Source: Deinococcus detaillensis (GTDB taxonomy: Bacteria; Deinococcota; Deinococci; Deinococcales; Deinococcaceae). Taken from it: 64,000 bases of DNA. The stretch lies in NCBI RefSeq assembly GCF_007280555.1, contig NZ_VKDB01000017.1, positions 12,444 to 76,443 of the forward strand. The letters run 5' to 3'. How positions within the stretch are numbered: position 1 is the stretch's first letter; each line of letters starts with the position of its first letter. Both the position numbers and the translations under genes were made by a program. The notes beneath the pieces are model-generated. The model was not told the origin of the DNA and ran no database searches. It saw nothing but the letters and a program-made list of their open reading frames with translations. This document shows, piece by piece, positions 1 through 7,121 of the stretch.

Positions 1-261
1 GCGCAGCCCGGCGGAGCGCCGCAGCGTCAGCGCACAGCCCAGCCCCAAAATCAGCGCCAGCAGCAGGCCCAGCAGGGTTTCGGCTAATGTTTGCAGGGTG
101 TGCATTGCCAAGATGTCGGCGTTGAGCCGCAGCGCCGCCCAGACCTGACTCGGCGCAGGAAGCAAGTTGGGCGCGACCCAGCCCAGCCGCGAGGCGGCTT
201 CAATCAGCGCGGCGGCGGCGAGGCCCAGACCCACGGCGGGCAGCAGCCCAGTCCACTTCAC
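1..261 (-). CDS. ABC transporter permease, N-terminal part (thiamine-precursor type)
   Basis: Partial gene; the rest lies left of the window. Starting from a GTG at 261 the translation has a hydrophobic N-terminal helix, then LPAPSQVWAAL, the usual opening of SsuC/ThiX-like inner-membrane permeases (nitrate, taurine and HMP families), then a second hydrophobic stretch. It begins 6 bases after the tenA-like stop, so it is co-transcribed behind the TPP riboswitch. That context, rather than the sequence itself, suggests import of a thiamine precursor such as hydroxymethylpyrimidine. No ATPase or binding protein is visible in the window. Confidence 0.7.
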   Translation of the reverse strand, partial: MKWTGLLPAVGLGLAAAALIEAASRLGWVAPNLLPAPSQVWAALRLNADILAMHTLQTLAETLLGLLLALILGLGCALTLRRSAGLR

Positions 262-267
262 AGGGAA

Positions 268-966
268 TTAAGTCCTTAAGCCGGCTTGCCAGACCGTGTC
301 GTAAAACAATTTCTCGCAGTCGTAGGTTTGCGAAACCACCAGTTTCAGCGCTTCCACTTCGGCAGGGGTCTGGCACAGCCGCTCCAGCAGGGCCGCCTCG
401 CCGCCGTTGACGCTTTCTTCCAAGTGGTCGTGCAGCGGAAAGAAAGCCACCTGCTCGTCGGTGAGGTGATAGTGGCGCTGCAAAGCTGGCCCGACCCGCT
501 GGCAAATGGCGATGAACACGCTCTCGCTGGCGCTGAGGCTGGCGAGCATGCCCACAAAGCCGTGCCGCAGCAGCGCGTAATAAAAATGACTGGTCAGCGT
601 CAGGCAACCGGCCAGCGTGATAATGTGCTCGAAGTCGGAGGGTGTCAGGCTGATGCCCGCGCCGAAATGCTGCAAGCTGCCCTGTCCGGCAAAGACCGCT
701 TTGGGGTCGTGCTTGGCGCTCAGCGTCCGGTGGGCCGCTTCGTCGGGCGCGTGAGCCAGCAGCAGCGCTTCGAGTTGAGGTGAGTGCTGCACCAGCCAAG
801 CGTCTTGCAGGGCAAAGACTTGCAGGTGGCCCAAGCTGGCCTGACCACTTTCTATGGCTCGCCAGAGCGGATGCTCGATGAGAGCTTGGCGTTTGGCCTG
901 CAAATCGGGGCCGAGCAGTGCGGATAAAAAGGAACTTCCAGTCCATTCAATGGTGGTCTTTTGCAT
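268..966 (-). CDS. TenA/THI-4 family protein (thiamine salvage)
   Basis: A 232-residue all-helical protein of the TenA/PqqC (heme-oxygenase-like) fold. The segment ALQDAWL (residues 52-58) fits the TenA QD helix, so Asp55 may be the substrate-binding Asp. Where Bacillus TenA has its catalytic Cys, this protein reads SASESVF (about 145-151), which would place it with the TenA_E class that uses Glu; this is an alignment by eye. TenA proteins hydrolyse aminopyrimidine breakdown products of thiamine. The start is supported by GGGGAGG just upstream of the ATG, and a TPP riboswitch lies in the leader. First gene of a two-gene operon with the permease. Confidence 0.75.
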   Translation of the reverse strand: MQKTTIEWTGSSFLSALLGPDLQAKRQALIEHPLWRAIESGQASLGHLQVFALQDAWLVQHSPQLEALLLAHAPDEAAHRTLSAKHDPKAVFAGQGSLQHFGAGISLTPSDFEHIITLAGCLTLTSHFYYALLRHGFVGMLASLSASESVFIAICQRVGPALQRHYHLTDEQVAFFPLHDHLEESVNGGEAALLERLCQTPAEVEALKLVVSQTYDCEKLFYDTVWQAGLRT

Positions 967-1029
967 AAGCCTCCCCAGCTCTGGGAAGGGGCATGGACAA
1001 CGCGCAGCGCGGCAATGGCGAAGTTGTCG

Positions 1030-1127
1030 TCACGCTCCCTCCGGCGGCGTTACCCGCGTCAGGTTCCAAGGGTTTGATCTCAGCCCGGGCTCCACTTGGC
1101 AGCCCGAGCACCCCCGGTGACACGGTC
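1030..1127 (-). promoter_or_regulatory. TPP (THI-element) riboswitch
   Basis: Read on the minus strand the leader carries the conserved THI-box blocks in order: GGGGTGC near 1110, GGCTGAGAT near 1080, ACCCTTGGAACCTGA near 1060-1075, then GGGTAACGCCGCCGGAGGGA near 1035-1055. These form the P2/P3 and P4/P5 arms that bind thiamine pyrophosphate. It ends about 65 bases before the tenA-like start, so high TPP should shut off the tenA-permease operon. Whether control acts on transcription or translation cannot be told from the sequence. Confidence 0.93.
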
Positions 1128-1263
1128 ACGCTAGCACAGCCGGAGCGAGGCAATTAAACCAGCAGGACTGGTCAGTGAAGGCACAGCGAGTGGTGACTGA
1201 GCGCCACTGGATAAGCAGCCCGTTCACAATCCAGCTGCGCTGCGCCAGACTAGACCTCAGCCG

Positions 1264-1878
1264 ATGCCTCTGCCCCACGCGCCCTTTACCCCCGCCCAAC
1301 TCGCCGTGCGCCGCCGCGTCTGGGACGCGTTGGGCGAACTGTTTTTGGACACCGACACCCGTCCCAGTTTGCCGCTGATCGCCCACCGCTTGGCTGAATC
1401 CGGCCTGGACGAGGACGCGCTCGGTGAAATCTGGCACGAGGAGGTGACGCCCGCCCTGCTGTTCAATCTGACTCTGGTGGCTGGTGAGTGGGCCTACTTT
1501 GAGTCGGACTTCTTGGAGCAGCGGATCGTGCGTCGGCGGGCCGTCCGGCACCGGCTAAGGCGCTGGTCACTCTCAGCACTGATGCAGCGGGTCTGGAGCC
1601 GCGAAGTGGAGCCTGCTTACGCGGCGGCCATGCGGCTGCGGAGTGGTTTGCTGGCTCTCCCCGACGCTGAGCGCTCAGCGCGGGCCGCCGTCTGGCATGG
1701 GATGGCCCGCGCTTACTTCTGGCCTGAACTGCCGCCGCTGCCCACTTGCCCGGCCAGTGCCGCAACTCTCACAACCGTCTGGGCCGACTTGGAGCCCACC
1801 TTGCGCCCGCTGCTGCTGAAGAGCGAGAACCTGGAGCGCAGCGGCCAAGCCGTGCTGGCGCTCATCTCTTTGGCTTGA
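1264..1878 (+). CDS. Uncharacterised protein, DUF7079-like
   Basis: A 204-residue soluble protein. The opening WDALGELFLDTD (about 20-31), the LAESGLDEDALGEIWHEEV block and the NLTLVAGEW block look like the DUF7079 family, which has no known function; the match is from memory. No signal peptide or membrane segment. The middle is Arg-rich (RIVRRRAVRHRLRRWS). It stands alone between the divergent TPP riboswitch and the VapBC pair. Confidence 0.6.
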   Translation: MPLPHAPFTPAQLAVRRRVWDALGELFLDTDTRPSLPLIAHRLAESGLDEDALGEIWHEEVTPALLFNLTLVAGEWAYFESDFLEQRIVRRRAVRHRLRRWSLSALMQRVWSREVEPAYAAAMRLRSGLLALPDAERSARAAVWHGMARAYFWPELPPLPTCPASAATLTTVWADLEPTLRPLLLKSENLERSGQAVLALISLA

Positions 1879-1889
1879 GAGAGGGGATA

Positions 1890-1923
1890 AAAGACAGATT
1901 GCTGTCTTTCTGTCTGATAGACT
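1890..1923 (+). promoter_or_regulatory. vapBC promoter with palindromic operator candidate
   Basis: A perfect inverted repeat, AAAGACAG-ATTG-CTGTCTTT (1890-1909), stands just before the -10 element TAGACT (1918-1923). The antitoxin ATG follows 5 bases after the -10, so the message is leaderless or nearly so. The palindrome covers the -35 region, the place where VapBC complexes normally bind to repress themselves. It could also serve as a terminator stem for the gene ending at 1878, but no T-run longer than three follows. Confidence 0.55.
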
Positions 1924-1928
1924 AAGCT

Positions 1929-2195
1929 ATGCAAACCACCCTGCGAATAGACGATGACCTGCACCGCCGCGCCAAGATGGAAGCCCTGCGGCGCGGAATC
2001 ACCCTTACCCAGATGGTTGAAGCCGGCTTAAAAGCTCAGCTTGTAGAAGAGAAAATGGCGTTCAAGCTTCACACCTTTTCTTCTGACGTGCCTTTTGATT
2101 TCACCCCCGAACAACTTAAAGCACTCATCAACGATGACAGCGAGCAAATCGCCAAAATGGGCCTTCTTCTTGAAGAAGAAACGCCGATTCAGTGA
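1929..2195 (+). CDS. vapB: VapB-type antitoxin (ribbon-helix-helix)
   Basis: 88 residues. The N-terminus MQTTLRIDDDLHRRAKMEA followed by RRGITLTQMVEAGL is a ribbon-helix-helix DNA-binding unit, as in VapB/DUF2191 antitoxins. The acidic C-terminal half is the expected toxin-wrapping tail. The stop overlaps the toxin start (GTGA at 2192-2195), the standard translational coupling that keeps antitoxin ahead of toxin. It probably neutralises the PIN-domain ribonuclease encoded next and autorepresses through the palindrome at 1890-1909. Confidence 0.88.
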   Translation: MQTTLRIDDDLHRRAKMEALRRGITLTQMVEAGLKAQLVEEKMAFKLHTFSSDVPFDFTPEQLKALINDDSEQIAKMGLLLEEETPIQ

Positions 2196-2614
2196 ATTAT
2201 TTGCTAGATACCAATATTTTGCTCTACGCTTTTCAAATCACCTCCCCGCAGCATCGCCGGAGTGTTGAGTGGCTCAAGCAAAAAACTGAAGCGGGAGAGG
2301 CCATTTACTCCTGCGGTTTGAATGAAGTGGCGGTAGCCCGCATTTCAACAAGGACGTTTCATACCCCTGCTGAAGACGTCTTTCTTTTTCTGGCTGATCT
2401 TCACGCCCTGCCCAATTATCAACACGCCGAACTCGGCAAGGCGGGCCTCAAGCGCTGGCGGGCCCTAACACTGAATCTCAATCTGACTGGCAATGAGCTC
2501 AATGACGCTTACTTGGCGGCGCTGGCATTAGAACGCGGCCTTACCTTAGTCACGGCTGACCGGGGATTTGCCCGTTTTGCAGGCGCGGGCCTCAAGCTGG
2601 AAGTGCTGGACTGA
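2192..2614 (+). CDS. vapC: VapC-type PIN-domain ribonuclease toxin
   Basis: 140 residues, full length for VapC. The PIN acidic residues are in place: Asp6 in LLDTNILLYAF, Glu45 in GLNEVAVARI, Asp105 in GNELNDAYLAA, and Asp123 in LVTADRGF. Such enzymes cut specific RNAs, often initiator tRNA or the sarcin-ricin loop, when the antitoxin is degraded. The start is GTG inside the antitoxin stop. All catalytic residues are intact, so this looks like a working toxin rather than a relic. Confidence 0.88.
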   Translation: MNYLLDTNILLYAFQITSPQHRRSVEWLKQKTEAGEAIYSCGLNEVAVARISTRTFHTPAEDVFLFLADLHALPNYQHAELGKAGLKRWRALTLNLNLTGNELNDAYLAALALERGLTLVTADRGFARFAGAGLKLEVLD

Positions 2615-2647
2615 ACCGCTGGAAGCTCAATCCGCTATCCTCGCGGC

Positions 2648-3172
2648 ATGACTGCTCCTTCCCGCGTCCAGTACCGCTTTTTGCCTGCCCGCACCTTGCT
2701 GTGCGCCATTAACCGCCTGCGCCCAGCCCATTTGGACAACTTCGTGAATGGAGCCAGCCTCGCCCTCCCCACTGTCCTGACCGAGCAAGGCCTAGAGCAG
2801 CTCGGCCCAGTGGCCATCATCTACCACAGCCCCGTGACTGAGGAGAGCGACGGCCCGGTGGAAGTCTGCGTGCCGTATCAGGGCGAACTGAACGTGCCGA
2901 ACGGACTGACCCAGCGCACCGACCCCGAACACCGCGAAGCGTTCTTGACGCTGACCAAGCGGGAGTTTATGGACTCGGCTTTGTTTGGCGCTGCCAGGCG
3001 GGAAGTCGAGCAGGCCGCCCGCGCCAACGGCGACGTGCTGGGACCGCTGCGCCGAATGGATTACGGCGTGTGGGCCACGCGCGGCGAGGACGAGGTGGTG
3101 GGCGAACTGGCGGTGCCGATGAAATGGTTTAACCAATTGCGGCCCGAATCACGCGGGCGGCTGTTTCCGTAA
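2648..3172 (+). CDS. GyrI-like effector-binding domain protein, stand-alone
   Basis: 174 residues with no DNA-binding domain. The core resembles the AraC_E_bind/GyrI-like fold: residues around GPVAIIYHSP, SDGPVEVCVPYQGEL and EAFLTLTKREF. The same blocks recur in the C-terminal half of the MerR protein at 4137-5039 (GPMFAVYHG, SDGPVEICFPYSGEL, EAYVTLTKAQF), so the two are paralogous. Such domains bind small, often cationic or hydrophobic ligands. The start has the -10 TATCCT followed by six bases and ATG, a leaderless arrangement. Possible role: ligand sensing, sequestration or hydrolysis; not known. Confidence 0.72.
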   Translation: MTAPSRVQYRFLPARTLLCAINRLRPAHLDNFVNGASLALPTVLTEQGLEQLGPVAIIYHSPVTEESDGPVEVCVPYQGELNVPNGLTQRTDPEHREAFLTLTKREFMDSALFGAARREVEQAARANGDVLGPLRRMDYGVWATRGEDEVVGELAVPMKWFNQLRPESRGRLFP

Positions 3173-3274
3173 GAGTAGACCGAGTGACCGCCTTCTGGCT
3201 GGGTGCATACTGAGCCCAGAAACCGCCCAGCTCACCTCATTCGGCCCCGTCCAGGTGGGTCCAAGGAGAACGGT

Positions 3275-4069
3275 ATGCGCCCCTCTGACCGCCCGGACAC
3301 GCCAACCCTGATAGCCGTTTCGCTGCTGGTAGGCCTGCTCGGCAGCCTGATTCACGAGGGTCTGGGGCACGCCGGGCTGGCGCTGGCCCTCGGCGCAAGT
3401 CAGGTTTCGATTGGCAGCGCCGTGATGAATTACGACGAGCAGAGCGTGGGCGAGCTGGGCCGCCGATTGATCGCGCTGGCCGGGCCGCTCGCCAGCGCCG
3501 CGCAGGGGGTGGTCGGTCTGACCGCGCTGCGCCGCACGCCGACCATTGGCACGGCCTGGTATTTCTGGTGGTTGCTGGGTCACACTGGCCTCTTCGCGGC
3601 GGCGGGCTACTTGCTGGCGCTGTCGTTCGCACCGTTCGGAGACATAGACGCGGCGCTGCGGGATCTGCCGCTGGAACTGCTCTGGCGCACCGGCTCGACC
3701 CTGCTCGGCGCGTTTCTGGCGTACCGGGCGATGGTTCACGCGGCACTCACCCTCTCCGCACACCTGCCAGATGATGCTGGGGAGCGGTGCAACTGGACGC
3801 GGCGTCTCACCCTGATCCCCTACTTACTGGTGGGTCTGGTGGCAATGCTGGCGACACTGGCAGGCACCCGCGACCTCTTCTTGACGCTGGCCTCGGCGGG
3901 CGCGGCCAGCTTCGGGTCGGGCATTTTGCTGGTGTGGGTCAACTTCGTGCTGCCCCGGCTGCGGCGTCTACCGCCCCCAGGCGAGCCGCTGAGCGTGCCG
4001 CGCACTCCGAGCTGGCTGCTGATCGGCGGCGCGGCGTTGCTGGCCTGGGTCTGGCTGGCCAGTGTCTGA
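3275..4069 (+). CDS. Multi-pass membrane protein with an HEGLGH motif
   Basis: 264 residues with about six hydrophobic segments. The first membrane helix contains IHEGLGHAG (His27, Glu28, His32). This recalls the HExxH zinc site of M50 intramembrane metalloproteases, but there is one residue too many between Glu and the second His (HExxxH), and I see no clear NPDG-type partner motif. It is therefore an M50-like candidate or an unrelated membrane protein. The start at 3275 is chosen because AAGGAG lies 8 bases upstream; an earlier in-frame ATG lacks such a site. It lies between the two GyrI-like genes. Confidence 0.55.
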   Translation: MRPSDRPDTPTLIAVSLLVGLLGSLIHEGLGHAGLALALGASQVSIGSAVMNYDEQSVGELGRRLIALAGPLASAAQGVVGLTALRRTPTIGTAWYFWWLLGHTGLFAAAGYLLALSFAPFGDIDAALRDLPLELLWRTGSTLLGAFLAYRAMVHAALTLSAHLPDDAGERCNWTRRLTLIPYLLVGLVAMLATLAGTRDLFLTLASAGAASFGSGILLVWVNFVLPRLRRLPPPGEPLSVPRTPSWLLIGGAALLAWVWLASV

Positions 4070-4136
4070 AATGCCCGGCGCTTGACTCGTCCCCTGGGGC
4101 AGGCTGCAAACTGCTCTTACCTCCGGAGGGTTAAGG

Positions 4137-5039
4137 ATGCCGAACACGCCAACCCGCAGCAGCATGACGATTGGAGCGTTCTCGCAGCTCAGCCGCCTGA
4201 GCATCAAAGCGCTGCGGCTCTACGACTCACTCGGCTTGCTTCCACCGGCCTGGATCGACGCCGAGAGCGGCTACCGCTATTACGACCCCGCGCAGCTTGA
4301 GCGAGCCAGGCAGATCAGCTTGCTGCGTCAGCTCGACTTGCCGCTGAGTGCCATTGCCGAAGTGCTGGACGCCCCGAGCGCTGAGCGCCGGAAACGGTTT
4401 GAGCATCTGTGGCAAGGCGTGGAAGCCGCCCATACGCAGCGGCGCGAACTGGCCGAGTACCTACTGAGCCAAGTCTTCAAAGATCAAGACAGTACCGATC
4501 AAAGGAGCCTCGATATGACCCAGACTGCCATGCACATAGATCAGTCAGCCGACAGCAGCTTCACCCTTCAGCAGCGCTTCGTACCTCAGCGGCGCGTCGT
4601 CTCTATCACCCGCCGGGTCTTTGTAAATGATCTCAAGGCCTTCTTCGAAGATTCGGGCCGCGTGCTTGCCTTTGTAGAGCAGCAGGGTGCACAGATGGCC
4701 GGGCCGATGTTCGCCGTCTATCACGGTGAAGTCAACAACGACAGCGACGGCCCGGTGGAGATCTGCTTTCCGTACAGCGGTGAACTGGCAGCGGAAGGCG
4801 AGTTCGCCCTGCGTGACGAGAGCGCCCACCATGAAGCCTACGTCACCCTGACCAAAGCGCAATTCGAGTTTCCCCAGATTCTCAAGGCTTATGACGCGGC
4901 GCTCTCATACGCCCAGCAGCTCGGCGAGTGCAGCCAGTTCGCGCCGCGTGAAGTCTACAATCAGGACTGGAACATGGCTGGCCCGAATGATTTGGTGGCC
5001 GATGTGGCCTGGCCGTTCGTGCCCGAGGGTCAGGGCTGA
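4137..5039 (+). CDS. MerR-family regulator with GyrI-like effector domain (BmrR/BltR type)
   Basis: 300 residues. The N-terminal winged helix reads TIGAFSQLSRLSIKALRLYD with ESGYRYYDPAQLERARQI, typical MerR, followed by a coiled dimerisation helix (about 90-110). Residues 140-300 form a GyrI-like ligand-binding domain. The plan matches BmrR/TipA-like activators that bend promoter DNA when they bind a drug or other ligand. GGAGGG lies 6 bases before the ATG. It ends in a 10-base tail-to-tail overlap with the next gene. The likely target is its own region, including the related GyrI-like gene at 2648 or the membrane protein at 3275. Confidence 0.88.
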   Translation: MPNTPTRSSMTIGAFSQLSRLSIKALRLYDSLGLLPPAWIDAESGYRYYDPAQLERARQISLLRQLDLPLSAIAEVLDAPSAERRKRFEHLWQGVEAAHTQRRELAEYLLSQVFKDQDSTDQRSLDMTQTAMHIDQSADSSFTLQQRFVPQRRVVSITRRVFVNDLKAFFEDSGRVLAFVEQQGAQMAGPMFAVYHGEVNNDSDGPVEICFPYSGELAAEGEFALRDESAHHEAYVTLTKAQFEFPQILKAYDAALSYAQQLGECSQFAPREVYNQDWNMAGPNDLVADVAWPFVPEGQG

Positions 5040-5884
5040 GCGAACCGCAGGAGTTCTTGCGCCAGCACCACCTCCGTGCCCGCCAACCCCACCGACAGGA
5101 AGAGGGTGATGTCCTCTGGTCGGCGGGACGGCGGGTTCTGGACATACCCGCCGAGCGCCCGTACTGCCGCGCCGGAGAGGGCCCCCAATTGCGCCGGGCT
5201 GTCTGTGACGATCAGGGCACAGCGCTCGGCCAGTTCCGGCGGAAACTCGTGACGTTCTTTTTCCTTCGGCCCCAATGTGCAGACGTGCGTGCCGGGACGC
5301 ACCCACTCGGCCCGAATGACAGGCTTGGCGCTGCTGGTCGCCAGGGTCAGCAACTCGCTCTCAGTACAGACCTGCTCGGCACTTGCGGTGGCTTTGGCGG
5401 GCAGACCCAACGCCATCAATTCCGCCGCCAGCTTCTCTCGGTGGACCGCGTCACGACTGTAAATCAAAATACGCGAGAGCGGGCGCACGGTGGCGACGGC
5501 CAGAGCGTGCGCCTTCGCCTGAATGCCGCTGCCGATCAGGCCCAACCTCGAAGCTTCGGGGCGAGACAGCACATCCGTTGCCACCGCGCCCAACGCTGAT
5601 GTTCGCAGCGGCCCCAGGGCGCTTCCCACAATCACACCCTCCACCTGCCCCTGAGCGTTCCAGACGGCCACCAGTTGCTCCTCCAGCGGCGTTTCCACGT
5701 TGGGGTAAGCTCGGAAGCCGAAAGCGTCCGGCGTCTCGCCCACCGTGAAAGTCAGTCCAGCGGCTCTCAGACGCGGCGGGGCGGTCAGGTGTCCGGAAGC
5801 GTGCAACAGCAAAGCAGTCCGCATGGACTTTACCGCCTGGGCAACGGGAAAGCGGTAAACGTCGGCGTCGGTGAGAAGCTTCAT
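5030..5884 (-). CDS. Ornithine cyclodeaminase / mu-crystallin family protein
   Basis: 284 residues. The Rossmann motif GLIGSGIQAKAH (115-126) and the N-terminal catalytic fold match the NAD(P)-dependent ornithine cyclodeaminase, alanine dehydrogenase and ketimine reductase family. The Lys that usually binds substrate in this family seems to be Arg here (FGFRAYPN, Arg58; eye alignment), so the substrate is uncertain. The start at 5884 is used because its ATG overlaps the upstream stop (ATGA), implying coupled translation with the nuclease-like gene; longer starts lie inside that gene. Confidence 0.8.
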   Translation of the reverse strand: MKLLTDADVYRFPVAQAVKSMRTALLLHASGHLTAPPRLRAAGLTFTVGETPDAFGFRAYPNVETPLEEQLVAVWNAQGQVEGVIVGSALGPLRTSALGAVATDVLSRPEASRLGLIGSGIQAKAHALAVATVRPLSRILIYSRDAVHREKLAAELMALGLPAKATASAEQVCTESELLTLATSSAKPVIRAEWVRPGTHVCTLGPKEKERHEFPPELAERCALIVTDSPAQLGALSGAAVRALGGYVQNPPSRRPEDITLFLSVGLAGTEVVLAQELLRFAQP

Positions 5885-7047
5885 CCCTTTGGGGGCCGGT
5901 GATATTGAGCGGGGCGGCCCTGCTCGTCCATCCAGACGATCCAACCGTTTTTAGAAGCGCCAGAAATATCGTCTGCCGCTGTGCTTGGCGAGGTGTACTC
6001 CACATTCTTGAGATAACGCAGCCGCCCGTCTTCTAGCAGAAGAACTTCACCCGCTTCCAACATGGTTTGACGGCGTTTGACTACAGATATGGCGTACTCC
6101 TTGACCTCAGCGGTGGTAATGCTGCCTGCCTGGATCACCCACTTACCCAGTTCGGGAAGATAAACTGCCTGAGCATCTGCTTGTCCGGGCCGGTAACGGA
6201 AGGCAATTTCGCTTAGCGCAGGCAGGGTAGGCGCATCTGACTTGGGCACAGAGAACTTGGCGACCTTGCTGGGCTGTGCCTTGGGCCGCCACTTGCTTTC
6301 TTCAGTTTCTAACTTCTTGGGTTCCACCGTGGCTGGACTGGGCAGCTGACTCTGCACCGCGCCCAGCAGCACGTCGCGCTCGGCCTCAGTGGTCAAGCCC
6401 ATTTTGACCGCTGCCTCAGCCGCATTTTCAAAGGTGTCTATCCCATACTTTTTTTGAACATTTTCGACAATCGGACGCTTTTGCGAGTGAATTTGAGCGT
6501 CGTCGCGCCGCTTTTGCTGAGTCTGCTGGACTTCCAAGAGCCGAGTCTCAAACGCACCGCTCATCCAGCTTGCCGCGTCCAGCACGGCAGAGAGATCATC
6601 GGCGAACACCCCAGCAGCTTTCTGAACCAATTCGAGTTTCAAGACGATGCGCTCTGAATATGGGCCTTGCATGTGCTCGTCAATGACCACCCACACCCGG
6701 CCATCTGTCAGCAGCGCCCAGCGGATACCCTTGCCTCCTGCGTAGGAGGCGACCTGCTGATAATCCTTGTCGTGCAGGCCCACATTCATCCCTTTGAGTT
6801 CAAGCACGAATTGATGCTGACCCACCACCACCAGCAAATCGGGCCGAAAGCCGCCCTTGTCGGTTTCCTCGGGAATCACCTCCGCCGGATTCCAGATGTC
6901 GAAGCCCGCCGCTTGCAGGAGCGGTAGCACGATAGTCTGCCGCACCACCGCCTCACCCGGATTGGGGTGCAGCGCCAGCCAGTGCTGAATATTCTGAACG
7001 ACCTGAGCTATACGCCCATGAACGGTTTTGCTGTGTTTGGCGGACAT
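5881..7047 (-). CDS. HsdR_N-like PD-(D/E)xK nuclease with DUF4357 domain
   Basis: 388 residues. The N-terminal domain carries the nuclease pattern: Glu32 (NPGEAVVRQ), Asp70 in RPDLLVVVG, Glu83-x-Lys85 in VLELKG, then YQQVASYA, the Q-x-x-x-Y element seen in HsdR/RecB-like domains. The C-terminus (about 285-385) resembles DUF4357, with YTSPSTAAD and SKNGWIVW. There is no helicase, methylase or specificity subunit, so it is a solitary enzyme, perhaps phage defence or repair. It probably has a leaderless start (TAAACT, 8 bases, ATG). Its last codons overlap the cyclodeaminase start. Confidence 0.8.
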   Translation of the reverse strand: MSAKHSKTVHGRIAQVVQNIQHWLALHPNPGEAVVRQTIVLPLLQAAGFDIWNPAEVIPEETDKGGFRPDLLVVVGQHQFVLELKGMNVGLHDKDYQQVASYAGGKGIRWALLTDGRVWVVIDEHMQGPYSERIVLKLELVQKAAGVFADDLSAVLDAASWMSGAFETRLLEVQQTQQKRRDDAQIHSQKRPIVENVQKKYGIDTFENAAEAAVKMGLTTEAERDVLLGAVQSQLPSPATVEPKKLETEESKWRPKAQPSKVAKFSVPKSDAPTLPALSEIAFRYRPGQADAQAVYLPELGKWVIQAGSITTAEVKEYAISVVKRRQTMLEAGEVLLLEDGRLRYLKNVEYTSPSTAADDISGASKNGWIVWMDEQGRPAQYHRPPKG

Positions 7048-7121
7048 GTCTCAAAAGTTTAACGGAAGACCCGGATTCTCTTGCAATTTCCGGTGCCCGA
7101 TCCTCTAGACTCTCCCCTATC

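Noticed and set aside
200..946. Second long minus-strand frame over tenA
   Set aside because: Shadow frame of the TenA-like gene, Arg/Ala-rich with no motif.
5057..5599. Long plus-strand frame inside the cyclodeaminase gene
   Set aside because: It is a shadow of the minus-strand gene: no family resemblance and reversed codon bias.
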